48,135 bases of DNA from positions 1 through 48,135 of the forward strand of contig NZ_JAPDPI010000041.1 in assembly GCF_026013615.1 (NCBI RefSeq). The letters are read 5' to 3'. This DNA comes from Plebeiibacterium marinum. Its GTDB lineage: Bacteria > Bacteroidota > Bacteroidia > Bacteroidales > Marinilabiliaceae. Position numbers and translations under genes: made by a program. Position 1 is the first letter of the stretch, and every line of letters starts with the position of its first letter. Below the pieces are notes generated by a model that saw only the letters and a program-made list of their open reading frames with translations, had not been told where the DNA came from and did no database searches. This document shows positions 38,851-46,671 of this stretch, piece by piece.

Positions 38851-38882
38851 AAAAAAGGTTGTCAATTCTACACTGACAACCC
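38851..38882 (-). terminator. Rho-independent terminator after buk
   Basis: On the minus strand, GGTTGTCA pairs perfectly with TGACAACC (plus-strand 38857-38864 and 38874-38881) and is followed by six T. It ends the fermentation cluster before the antiporter gene. Confidence 0.9.
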
Positions 38883-38915
38883 TATTTACAACGCTAAATA
38901 TAATAATAATGTTTT

Positions 38916-39992
38916 CTATTCGTATATTTTACAGGTGACTTGTTTTCGCAAAGCCATTAATCCATTCTGCATCAAAGCATTCATTTCATCTTCTCCTGGG
39001 TATACTGCAACCGGAGCAATCCAATCCACCATTTCTTTAATATAATTCACCACAAATTTGTCGTGAGCAATACCTCCTGTTAAAATAATACCATTTACTT
39101 TCCCCTTTAAAACAGTGGCACAACCACCAATTGCTTTACCTATCTGATAACACATGGCACTTAAAACAAGCTCAGCCTGTTTATCTCCAGCTTTAACTCT
39201 CTTTTCCACTTCATATGCCTGATTAGTTCCAAGGTGTGCCACCAATCCTCCCTTTCCATTTACAATCTTTTTCATTTCTTCAAATGTAAATTTGCCGCTG
39301 AAACAAGCTCTTATTAAAGCACCTGTTGGGAGAGTTCCTGCCCGCTCAGGTGAGAAAGGTCCATAACCATCTATTGCATTGTTCACATCAACAACCCGCC
39401 CTTTTTTATGCGCTCCAATAGAGATCCCCCCTCCCATATGAGCAACAATAAGATTGAGGTCTTCATAAATAAAACCTCTGGTATGTGCAAACAACCGTCC
39501 TACAGCTTTTTGGTTTAGGGCATGAAAAATAGACTGTCGGGGCATACTGGGACACCCTGTAATCCTGGCCACATCTTCTAACTCGTCGACTACAACCGGA
39601 TCAGCAATAAAGGCCTTTGCATGAGGAAGCGACTTTGCTATGTCATCAGCAATTAATCCTCCCAGGTTACTAGCATGTTCACCCAGCACACCTTTCCGCA
39701 AATCTCTTTTCAATGCCTCATTTACCTCATAAACACCAGATTCAATTGGCTTTACTAAACCACCTCTCCCCACAACACCATCAATGCGCTCAATGTTTAT
39801 ATCGGCCCGAATCAACTCATTCAGAATAACTTCCTTTCTAAACTCATATTGATCAGCAATGGTTTTAAACGGAGCCAATTCTTCATTGGAATGTTTAATG
39901 TTTTTTAGAAAGATAGATTTTTCATTGTCGAAAACTGCAATTTTTGTAGATGTAGATCCTGGATTTAAAACTAAGATTCTAAAGATTTCCAT
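38916..39992 (-). CDS. buk: Butyrate kinase
   Basis: From the ATG at 39992 the product has 358 residues. A TTG five codons upstream is a weaker choice. It has the acetate-kinase/HSP70 fold of butyrate kinases: ILVLNPGSTSTKIAVFD at the start, VVGRGGLVKPIESGVYEV, LIVAHMGGGISIGAHKKGRV, NNAIDGYGPFSPERAGTLP and IILTGGIAHDKF. It converts butyryl-phosphate plus ADP to butyrate plus ATP. With isobutyryl- or isovaleryl-phosphate it could serve branched-chain amino-acid fermentation instead. It follows two phosphate butyryltransferase genes, the closer ending 24 bases upstream. Confidence 0.95.
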   Translation of the reverse strand: MEIFRILVLNPGSTSTKIAVFDNEKSIFLKNIKHSNEELAPFKTIADQYEFRKEVILNELIRADINIERIDGVVGRGGLVKPIESGVYEVNEALKRDLRKGVLGEHASNLGGLIADDIAKSLPHAKAFIADPVVVDELEDVARITGCPSMPRQSIFHALNQKAVGRLFAHTRGFIYEDLNLIVAHMGGGISIGAHKKGRVVDVNNAIDGYGPFSPERAGTLPTGALIRACFSGKFTFEEMKKIVNGKGGLVAHLGTNQAYEVEKRVKAGDKQAELVLSAMCYQIGKAIGGCATVLKGKVNGIILTGGIAHDKFVVNYIKEMVDWIAPVAVYPGEDEMNALMQNGLMALRKQVTCKIYE

Positions 39993-40016
39993 ATTAATTA
40001 TTTTCAAATGAATAAA

Positions 40017-40934
40017 TTACGACTCTGCCATTAAACAGGCTAAAGCCAAACAATAATATTTCGATTTAAGACTTTCACTTCGAGACATAACGATTACCGG
40101 ATGCGTGGTCCCTTGAATTAATCCGGCTAATTCACCCCCTCCAAACAACATTAACCCTTTATAAAACGGGTTACAAGACTCCAAGGTTGGAAACAATAAA
40201 ATATCAGCATCCCCCTTTATAGAAGTATTTACACCCTTAATTTTTACGCTCTCAGGATCACATGCAAGAAAGACATCGAGCGGGCCATCCATAACACATT
40301 TATCAAAACCACCACTTTGAGCTAAAGCACACATTTTTTCATAGTCATGAGTATTTGGGAAATGAGCAGAAACTTTTTCCGAAGTACCGATTAATGCAAT
40401 TTTAGGTTCCTTATTCCCTAATTTATGTGCCATCTCAATGGCATAATTGGCCATTGAAATTTTTTGATCCAGATTAGGGAAAGGTATGACTGCCGGATCT
40501 GTTAAAAATAAAAGCTTATGATAAGATGGCAATTCTAGTGCACAAACATAACTTAATACTCCATTTGGCTTCAATATCCCTTTTTCCTTGTTTAAGATGG
40601 CTTTTAAAAACAAATCTGTATTTATCAACCCTTTCATAATCATGTCTGCCTGACCTGTTTTAATAAGGTTAAGACCTATCTCTGCCGTATCAAAAGCATC
40701 ATCACATTGAATAATTTCATAATTTATGGAATCCTTAACATCAAAATCCTGCAGCAATTGAGTGATTGCATCTAAGTTACCAATGAAGACAGGATAAACA
40801 AAACCATTGTCCATTGCTTTAACAACTGCCTGGATAGTATTTTTATCTTCACCTTTAATTATAGCCACCCTCCATTTCTTCCCCCTGCGCTTAGCTTCAT
40901 CCACGAGATGTTCTAATTTTCTTATTTTCATCAT
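40017..40934 (-). CDS. ptb: Phosphate butyryltransferase-like protein (second copy)
   Basis: The 305-residue protein has the phosphate acetyl/butyryltransferase fold: an N-terminal Rossmann-like part with DNGFVYPVFIGN, the central GQADMIMKGLINTDLFLKAI region, and C-terminal GDADILLFPTLESCNPFYKG and VIVMSRSESLKSKYY. It is the more divergent of two adjacent paralogues, differing in the substrate-facing segment PSYHKLLFLTDPAVIPFPNL (more typically EVETYHKL...TDVAMNI). It may prefer a different acyl group or act as a partner subunit, which is my inference. It lies between its paralogue and buk in an apparent operon. Confidence 0.88.
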   Translation of the reverse strand: MMKIRKLEHLVDEAKRRGKKWRVAIIKGEDKNTIQAVVKAMDNGFVYPVFIGNLDAITQLLQDFDVKDSINYEIIQCDDAFDTAEIGLNLIKTGQADMIMKGLINTDLFLKAILNKEKGILKPNGVLSYVCALELPSYHKLLFLTDPAVIPFPNLDQKISMANYAIEMAHKLGNKEPKIALIGTSEKVSAHFPNTHDYEKMCALAQSGGFDKCVMDGPLDVFLACDPESVKIKGVNTSIKGDADILLFPTLESCNPFYKGLMLFGGGELAGLIQGTTHPVIVMSRSESLKSKYYCLALACLMAES

Positions 40935-41008
40935 AACATGCCAATTTCAGTCAGACTGCCATACAAGATAACATATGTTTCCATAAATTCTGATACTAAT
41001 ATCATAAA

Positions 41009-41905
41009 TCAGCCCAAAACAGCCAATAAAATACTATTATACTTCGACTCTTCCGAATCACTTCTAGAAGTTAACACGATAGGTGATTTTGCCCCCAAAA
41101 TAACCGATGCCACTTTTGCTTTTGCAAAAAACACCAATGATTTATATAAAACATTTCCCACTTCAATATCCGGCATCAAAAGCAAATCGGTATCGCCTGC
41201 AACAGCACTTTTAATATTTTTATGACGGGCACTCTCAAAGCTTACAGCATTATCAAATGCGAGCGGACCATCGATAATACAATTCTTAATCTGATCTCGC
41301 TGGTTCATTTTTGAAAGCAATGCAGCATCCAATGTGGCCTGCATGTTTTCATTAACCATTTCTATTGCCCCTAAAACAGCTACTTTGGGTTTTGCGATCC
41401 CCAATTTGTTTAAATAGCCAACAGAATTATTAACAATAGCTATCTTATCTTTCAGATCAGGAGCAATGTTCATTGCTACATCTGTAACCGCAATAAGTTT
41501 ATGATAAGTTTCTACTTCGAAAAGGGCAAAGTGAGAAAGCAAAGTACCTGTACGAAGCCCCCATTCTTTGTTCAAAACACCTTTTAACAGAGTTGGAGTG
41601 GCAACTTTCCCTTTCATTAAAACATCTGCCTTTCCTTCATTAACCAGTTTAACAGCAATTGAAACACACTCTTCCGGGTCTGTTTCATTTACAAACACAG
41701 CTCCGCTCAAATCATATCCATTTTGCTTAATAATACTTTCTGTTTGTTCTCTATCCCCGATTAAAACAGGTTTTATTATTCCTGATTGATATGCTTTTGC
41801 TACTGCATCCAACGAATGTGGATCCTGTGAAACTGCCAACGCTAATGTTTTTACAACCTTCTTTTTTTTAATTAAAAGCTCTAAATCTGATAGTTTTTTA
41901 AACAT
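41009..41905 (-). CDS. ptb: Phosphate butyryltransferase
   Basis: The 298-residue protein is a canonical Ptb: KPVLIGDREQTESII, GKADVLMKGKVATPTLLKGV, TYHKLIAVTDVAMNIAPDL, GDTDLLLMPDIEVGNVLYKS and a closing IVLTSRSDSEESKYNS. It exchanges the CoA of butyryl-CoA (or a branched-chain acyl-CoA) for phosphate, feeding butyrate kinase. It heads the ptb-ptb-buk group and is separated from ackA upstream by a terminator and a 480-base spacer, so it probably has its own promoter. None was found with certainty. Confidence 0.94.
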   Translation of the reverse strand: MFKKLSDLELLIKKKKVVKTLALAVSQDPHSLDAVAKAYQSGIIKPVLIGDREQTESIIKQNGYDLSGAVFVNETDPEECVSIAVKLVNEGKADVLMKGKVATPTLLKGVLNKEWGLRTGTLLSHFALFEVETYHKLIAVTDVAMNIAPDLKDKIAIVNNSVGYLNKLGIAKPKVAVLGAIEMVNENMQATLDAALLSKMNQRDQIKNCIIDGPLAFDNAVSFESARHKNIKSAVAGDTDLLLMPDIEVGNVLYKSLVFFAKAKVASVILGAKSPIVLTSRSDSEESKYNSILLAVLG

Positions 41906-42157
41906 ACAAAATGATTTTAAAGTGCCGGATAAGAACAGACCTAATAAATCAACATTGCATGTTGCCTTGCAAAAAGACCAATTTACCGGACAAAATTATG
42001 CTTGTAACACAAGTAAACCGACATACTGATCACTTACAACAAACCAGGTTCTATAATTCAACAGAACTCTGCTTCCTACTTTTCTCCCTTATCGAAACAC
42101 TAGTTTCTTTTTTGTAAAATTATCAATGCAATAAACTTCAAACAAGAACTTTAGTCA

Positions 42158-42202
42158 TAAAAAAACCGCAACAGCATTAGAAATTCTAAGCATATTGCGG
42201 TT
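42158..42202 (-). terminator. Rho-independent terminator after ackA
   Basis: On the minus strand AACCGCAA pairs with TTGCGGTT (plus-strand 42164-42171 and 42195-42202), extended by an inner TTAGAA/TTCTAA stem, and runs into a T tract. It lies 187 bases after the ackA stop. Confidence 0.85.
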
Positions 42203-42259
42203 ATTTTATAAAACTCAGCTATTATTAAATACTCTCTGCCATAAAACTCCTGTTTTATA

Positions 42260-42300
42260 GTGCCCCCTCCGCTCACCCCTCGTCCCCTAAAGGGGAAATA
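42260..42300. repeat. GC-rich REP-like palindrome
   Basis: A C-rich run ends in the perfect hairpin TCCCC (42283-42287), TAAA, GGGGA (42292-42296). Short CCCCTAAAGGGG elements of this kind recur in intergenic DNA of many Bacteroidetes as I recall, and the GC content contrasts sharply with its surroundings. Only one copy was seen here. Confidence 0.45.
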
Positions 42301-42388
42301 TCTCACACTGTGCGGGTTGAGACAAATTCAAGTTTTCTAGCAAACATTTAATACAATAGCCAATTAACTTTAAATCATATATCAGGAA

Positions 42389-43606
42389 TTATCTATTTGC
42401 CAATTCCTCAACAATTTGTTTTGTATCACGAGCAATAACCAGTTCTTCATCAGTAGGAACCACTACTACTTTCACTTTACTGCTTTCTTTACTTATCAAC
42501 TCTTCTTTTGAATATATAGTTTCATTCTTGGCACAATCCAATTCTACTCCCATGTACTCAAGTCCCTCACAAACATCCTCACGAACATACACAGCATTTT
42601 CGCCAATACCACCAGTAAAAATAATTGCGTCTACACCACCCATGGCGGCAGCGTAGGCCCCAACATATTTTTTAATTTTATACGAATACATATCAAGTGC
42701 CAACTTGGCCATTTTATCATCTTTGGCAGCAGCTTCTCTGATTTCACGCATATCAGAAGAAATACCGGTAATCCCCAGCAAACCACTTTGTTTGTTAAAC
42801 AGGTTGCTTGCTGATTTTGTACCAATCATTTCCTTATCCATGATAAATGTTGCTGCACCAATATCCAAATCACCAGCCCTGGTACCCATCATTAATCCTT
42901 CAACCGGTGTAAAACCCATTGAAGTATCAACAGATTCACCATTCTTTACCGCCGAAATAGAAGCTCCATTTCCTAAGTGACAAGAAATGACTTTACTATT
43001 CTTAATATCTAAACCTAAAATTTCGCAAGCTCTTTTTGAAACATACTTATGGCTTGTTCCATGAAATCCATAACGCCTGATACCATATTTTTCATACAAT
43101 GAATAAGGGATCGCATACATATAAGAATACTTAGGCATAGTTTGATGAAATGCTGTATCAAATACACCAACCTGAGGAACATTAGGCAAAAGCTGCTCAA
43201 TAGCCGAAATACCACTTAAGTTTGGAGGATTATGCAAGGGAGCCAATTCAATACATTCATTCATTTTTTCCACAACCTCGTTTGTGATAAACACACTCGA
43301 GTTAAAAGTCTCACCCCCATGCACAACACGGTGTCCAACGGCATCAATCTCTTCAAGATTCTTGATACACCCATGTTTATCGCTTGATAAAACACCTAAA
43401 ATATAATCAATACCTGTTTGGTGATCTAAAATCTCACCTTCAAGCAATACTTTTTCTCCATTTTCCTTTTCATGCTTTAAAAAGGAACCTTTTAAAGCAA
43501 TTTTTTCTACAGCGCCTTTGCCCAATACATGATGATTTTCATCATCCATATTAAACAACTGATATTTAATTGAGGAACTACCACAATTTAAAACTAATAT
43601 CTTCAT
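42389..43606 (-). CDS. ackA: Acetate kinase
   Basis: The 405-residue protein has all family signatures: MKILVLNCGSSSIKYQLFN, GHRVVHGGE, FDTAFHQTMP with the phosphate-binding region, RYGFHGTSHKYVS, CHLGNGASISAVKNG, MGTRAGDLD and FTGGIGENA. It phosphorylates ADP from acetyl-phosphate, giving acetate and ATP. Length and motifs are normal. It follows the dehydrogenase gene by 57 bases and ends before a terminator, so the two may form a transcript. Its usual partner pta is two genes upstream on the same strand. Confidence 0.97.
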   Translation of the reverse strand: MKILVLNCGSSSIKYQLFNMDDENHHVLGKGAVEKIALKGSFLKHEKENGEKVLLEGEILDHQTGIDYILGVLSSDKHGCIKNLEEIDAVGHRVVHGGETFNSSVFITNEVVEKMNECIELAPLHNPPNLSGISAIEQLLPNVPQVGVFDTAFHQTMPKYSYMYAIPYSLYEKYGIRRYGFHGTSHKYVSKRACEILGLDIKNSKVISCHLGNGASISAVKNGESVDTSMGFTPVEGLMMGTRAGDLDIGAATFIMDKEMIGTKSASNLFNKQSGLLGITGISSDMREIREAAAKDDKMAKLALDMYSYKIKKYVGAYAAAMGGVDAIIFTGGIGENAVYVREDVCEGLEYMGVELDCAKNETIYSKEELISKESSKVKVVVVPTDEELVIARDTKQIVEELANR

Positions 43607-43663
43607 TATTATTGATTTTTTCTATTACTAATTGATAGTTAATGGCATTCGGAATATTTGTAA

Positions 43664-44626
43664 CTATTCTGAAATTACTTTACCATTTTCATCATACTTG
43701 TAAAAACCTTCTCCGGTTCTTACTCCCAGATGCTTTGCTCTCACCAATCGTTTAATTAGCGGAGAGGGTTTATATTTAGAGTTACCAAACTCTTCATATA
43801 GATTATCCATCCACTTCATAATCTTACTTAAACCAATAATATCTGCAGTCCTAAAAGGTCCAAAACGCATTCCTAACCCAACATTCATGGTCTTATCAAT
43901 ATCATTTAAGCTCGCAATACCTTCCATCAATACCTGGCAAGCTTCATTTAGTAGCGTTACAAACAAACGAACACTTATTAAACCTGCCGACTCTTCAACT
44001 GGAATTACATCCCTGTTAATTAATTTAACAAATGTACAAACCTTGCTATATGCCTCTTCCGAAGTATACAATCCTTTAACTACCTCTATAATTCTGGCTT
44101 CAGGCGATGTAACAAAAAAATGAAGGCTTATGCACCTTTCCGGCTTTTTCATTTCCGATGCCAGCTCTGTAATAATGATAGTAGTAGAGTTGGTTGCGAT
44201 TATAGTATCTTCTCTTACTATACTTTCTATTTTACGGAAAACCTCTTTACGGGCATCAATACTTCTCGCCCCAGTCATATCGTCAGAGCGTATCGCTTCA
44301 ATCACAAAATCACAATCGGCAAGGTCTTTATAATCAACAGTACCTTTAATGCGACTCATGATCGCCTTCTTTTCAGCCGGTGTCAATCCCCAGTTTTCAA
44401 TCCTGTTATCCAGCTCTTTCCCAATATTGGCAAGTGCCATTTCGATCTTACTATCCGAGAGCTCAAGAAAGACAACTTCCAAACCATGCCAACTGGCTAT
44501 TCGGGCAATGCTTTGTCCTTCTTTACCACAGCCTACTACCCCTATTTTTGAGAATAAGGTAGTACCCTTTTTTTTGTTCTTACTAAGTGCATAACCTTCT
44601 ATAGGTTCTACTAAAATTTCAGCCAT
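43664..44626 (-). CDS. Divergent 3-hydroxyacyl-CoA dehydrogenase
   Basis: The 320-residue protein has the 3-hydroxybutyryl-CoA dehydrogenase fold: an NAD-binding GCGKEG turn near residue 33, DFVIEAI, the Ser/Asn motif IATNSTTIIITELAS, and the catalytic His-Glu pair in SLHFF...IEVVKG. The C-terminal domain ends RAKHLGVRTGEGFYKYDENG. The usual HFFNP(P/V) reads HFFVTSPEA, and the usual GF(V)xNR reads GLISVRL, so the conserved active-site Asn is Val. Activity on 3-hydroxybutyryl-CoA is therefore doubtful. Its place between pta and ackA suggests a role in acyl-CoA fermentation, possibly reducing acetoacetyl-CoA or a related substrate. Confidence 0.85.
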   Translation of the reverse strand: MAEILVEPIEGYALSKNKKKGTTLFSKIGVVGCGKEGQSIARIASWHGLEVVFLELSDSKIEMALANIGKELDNRIENWGLTPAEKKAIMSRIKGTVDYKDLADCDFVIEAIRSDDMTGARSIDARKEVFRKIESIVREDTIIATNSTTIIITELASEMKKPERCISLHFFVTSPEARIIEVVKGLYTSEEAYSKVCTFVKLINRDVIPVEESAGLISVRLFVTLLNEACQVLMEGIASLNDIDKTMNVGLGMRFGPFRTADIIGLSKIMKWMDNLYEEFGNSKYKPSPLIKRLVRAKHLGVRTGEGFYKYDENGKVISE

Positions 44627-44705
44627 TTATATTGATATTTATGTTATTTCCTTAAAACAGATATCTTTATATGAATCCTAATTCATTAAAAAAAGAATAA
44701 AAAAA

Positions 44706-44732
44706 TCCTTTCTAAAAAGAAAGGACAATTTT
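44706..44732 (-). terminator. Terminator after pta
   Basis: TCCTTTCT (44706-44713) pairs perfectly with AGAAAGGA (44718-44725) around AAAA. On the minus strand it runs into a seven-T tract, just past the pta stop. Pta is thus at least partly uncoupled from the dehydrogenase and ackA. Confidence 0.85.
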
Positions 44733-45737
44733 TTAAACATTTCCTGCTGCCTGGTTTGCTGTTATGGCTACAAGATTAACAATATCGCTTACCGAACATC
44801 CCCTTGACAAGTCATTGATAGGAGCTGCCATACCTTGTAAAACTGGTCCAATAGCTTCTGCATGAGCCATTCGTTGAACTAATTTATAAGCTATATTTCC
44901 TACCTCCAGAGTTGGGAATACCAAAACGTTAGCCTTTCCTGCGATTTCACTTCCTGGAGCTTTTTTTGAACCTATAGCTTCAACTATTGCTGCATCTGCC
45001 TGCAGTTCTCCATCAATTTTTAATTCTGGATCCATTTCTTTAGCCAAACGTGTGGCCTCTACAACCTTATCCACCATTTCATGTTTGGCACTACCTTTTG
45101 TAGAGAAACTTAGCATGGCAACCCTTGGCTCAATTCCTGCTATCGACTTGGTTGTTTTACCGGTAGTAACAGCAATTTCTGCCAACTCGCTTGCTGTAGG
45201 ATTTGGATGAACTGCACAATCTGCAAATACCAACATTCCTTCTTCACCGTACTCATCATTTGGCAGAATCATGATAAACGCTCCAGAAACAACACTAATA
45301 CCTGGCAAGGTTTTCACAACCTGGAAAGCTGGACGAAGCACATCGCCTGTAGCATTTTCAGCACCGGCAACTTCACCATCAGCATCTCCACTTTTTATCA
45401 TTAACGTAGCTAAATACAATGGGTTTACAACAAACTTTTCTGCTTGTTCACGAGTCAGTCCTTTACTTTTTCTCAGCTCTACTAACAAATCAGTATACGC
45501 CTCTTTTTTCTCATGATTTTCAGGATCTACAACTGTAGCCTTGTTCAGGTTTGTTAATCCCAAACGTTTTGCTTCCTCTTCTATCTTTCCCGGGTTTCCT
45601 ATTAAAATAACATCAGCAAAATCTTCTGATAAAATCACATCCGCTGCCTGTAATGTTCTTTCTTCTAGTCCTTCTGGCAAAACAATTCTTTTCTTATTTT
45701 CTTTTGCTTTAGCCTTAAGTTTGTTTATAAACTCCAT
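44733..45737 (-). CDS. pta: Phosphate acetyltransferase
   Basis: The 334-residue protein is a short-type Pta: RIVLPEGLEERTLQAADVIL at the start, FVVNPLYLATLMIKSGDADG, AGAENATGDVLRPAFQVVKT, MLSFSTKGSAKHEMVDKVVE, ANVLVFPTLEVGNIAYKLVQ and RGCSVSDIVNLVAITANQA at the end. It converts acetyl-CoA plus phosphate to acetyl-phosphate plus CoA, the substrate of AckA. The gene is first of the fermentation cluster and ends in its own terminator. No recognisable promoter box was found in the AT-rich 460-base region before it. Confidence 0.97.
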   Translation of the reverse strand: MEFINKLKAKAKENKKRIVLPEGLEERTLQAADVILSEDFADVILIGNPGKIEEEAKRLGLTNLNKATVVDPENHEKKEAYTDLLVELRKSKGLTREQAEKFVVNPLYLATLMIKSGDADGEVAGAENATGDVLRPAFQVVKTLPGISVVSGAFIMILPNDEYGEEGMLVFADCAVHPNPTASELAEIAVTTGKTTKSIAGIEPRVAMLSFSTKGSAKHEMVDKVVEATRLAKEMDPELKIDGELQADAAIVEAIGSKKAPGSEIAGKANVLVFPTLEVGNIAYKLVQRMAHAEAIGPVLQGMAAPINDLSRGCSVSDIVNLVAITANQAAGNV

Positions 45738-46205
45738 ATCTGGTATCTTATATTATTAATATTAAAAACAAAATTATTTTATAATCAGTTTTATTAAAAT
45801 GCGATTCATCACATTTCAATATAATTGTTCAAAAGATTATTTATATAAAAAATAACCTTCACTATAAACAACAATAAAAAATGTCTGAAATTGTAGAAAT
45901 CAAAGAAAATTTCTGCAAGCACACACATAAAGTTCTAACTACTATTATATAAAAAAGAATCTACCAACCCCATCGAAACGGATGTTTCATAGATTTCTTT
46001 ATTATAAAATAACAATGTGCCTACCAAAGTTTTGAAGTTTGAGCTTACAAAGTAAATGCAAATATTCGATTTAAAGAAACAATTGCACGTTAAAACGTAC
46101 TAAAATTTAAGAAAAGGGGGTTTAGTAATATGGATGGTAATGTTTAATTATTCTGATTTTTTGGGGCAACACTGGGTCAAACCCGAGAATGCCCCACGAA
46201 TCAGA
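45738..46205. other. Spacer upstream of pta
   Basis: There is no gene in this stretch. Near 45954-46000 an imperfect stem (AAGAATCTA with TAGATTTCTT) encloses a perfect GAAAC/GTTTC hairpin (45975-45979 and 45984-45988) and runs into T on the minus strand, so it may end the lipoprotein transcript. The tiered palindrome at 46152-46205 is listed separately. The rest is AT-rich DNA that should contain the pta promoter. Confidence 0.45.
46152..46205. repeat. Three-tier palindrome next to lipoprotein stop
   Basis: TCTGATT (46152-46158) pairs with AATCAGA (46199-46205), GGGGCA (46163-46168) with TGCCCC (46190-46195), and inside these GGGT with ACCC around CAA. It directly abuts the stop codon of the BACON-like lipoprotein and has no T tract, so it is unlike a normal terminator. 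It resembles a REP/palindromic intergenic element or a mobile-element end. Confidence 0.5.
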
Positions 46206-46613
46206 CTACTTATTTTGAGTAATATCTACGTAATCAAAATAATTTCCGCTTTGCAATGTAATTGAAATACCTCTTTGATACCCTGAATTATTTTGGTCAA
46301 ATTTTACAAATAACGATTTAGAAGTTCTTCTTTCAATTGTAAAAAAATCTTTTGTAATTGTATATGTACCATCTATTAAATGCTGGTCTATAGCACCCAT
46401 ATAACAACTATCTCCTTCATTTACCGAGTTTATCCACCACCCTTCTCCTTTTGTAGTAATGACAACAGAATCCTTGCCAGCATCAAAACCCACTGCTTTT
46501 GTTGATAGTTTAATGTTGTCATCCCATTTACCTATTAACTCTTCTTTATCCGAACACGAAAACATAATTACCATGAACAGGATGATGATACCTAATTGAC
46601 TTAACTTACTCAT
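46206..46613 (-). CDS. Small BACON-like lipoprotein
   Basis: The 135-residue lipoprotein has a signal ending MFSC (Cys20), then SDKEEL, compatible with surface export. The mature domain resembles BACON or related Ig-like modules: DSVVITTKGEGWWINSV, FFTIERRTSKSLFVKFDQN, NSGYQRGISITLQSGN and a final YVDITQ. BACON domains occur in surface proteins of Bacteroidetes that handle glycans or mucins, but a free single-domain lipoprotein gives no clear role. It sits downstream of the serpin gene on the same strand and may be cotranscribed. Confidence 0.7.
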   Translation of the reverse strand: MSKLSQLGIIILFMVIMFSCSDKEELIGKWDDNIKLSTKAVGFDAGKDSVVITTKGEGWWINSVNEGDSCYMGAIDQHLIDGTYTITKDFFTIERRTSKSLFVKFDQNNSGYQRGISITLQSGNYFDYVDITQNK

Positions 46614-46671
46614 ATTTATTAGTTTTAGAATTAAAATCAGCTTTCATTTTTTAAAGATACAATTTCCATTA

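Larger units (their letters stand above)
41906..42388. other. Spacer between ackA and ptb
   Basis: There is no gene in this stretch. It holds the ackA terminator (42158-42202), a perfect AT hairpin ATAAAAC/GTTTTAT (42241-42247 and 42252-42258), and a GC-rich patch with TCCCC-TAAA-GGGGA at 42283-42296. The left part, near the ptb start, should carry the ptb promoter. Confidence 0.5.
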
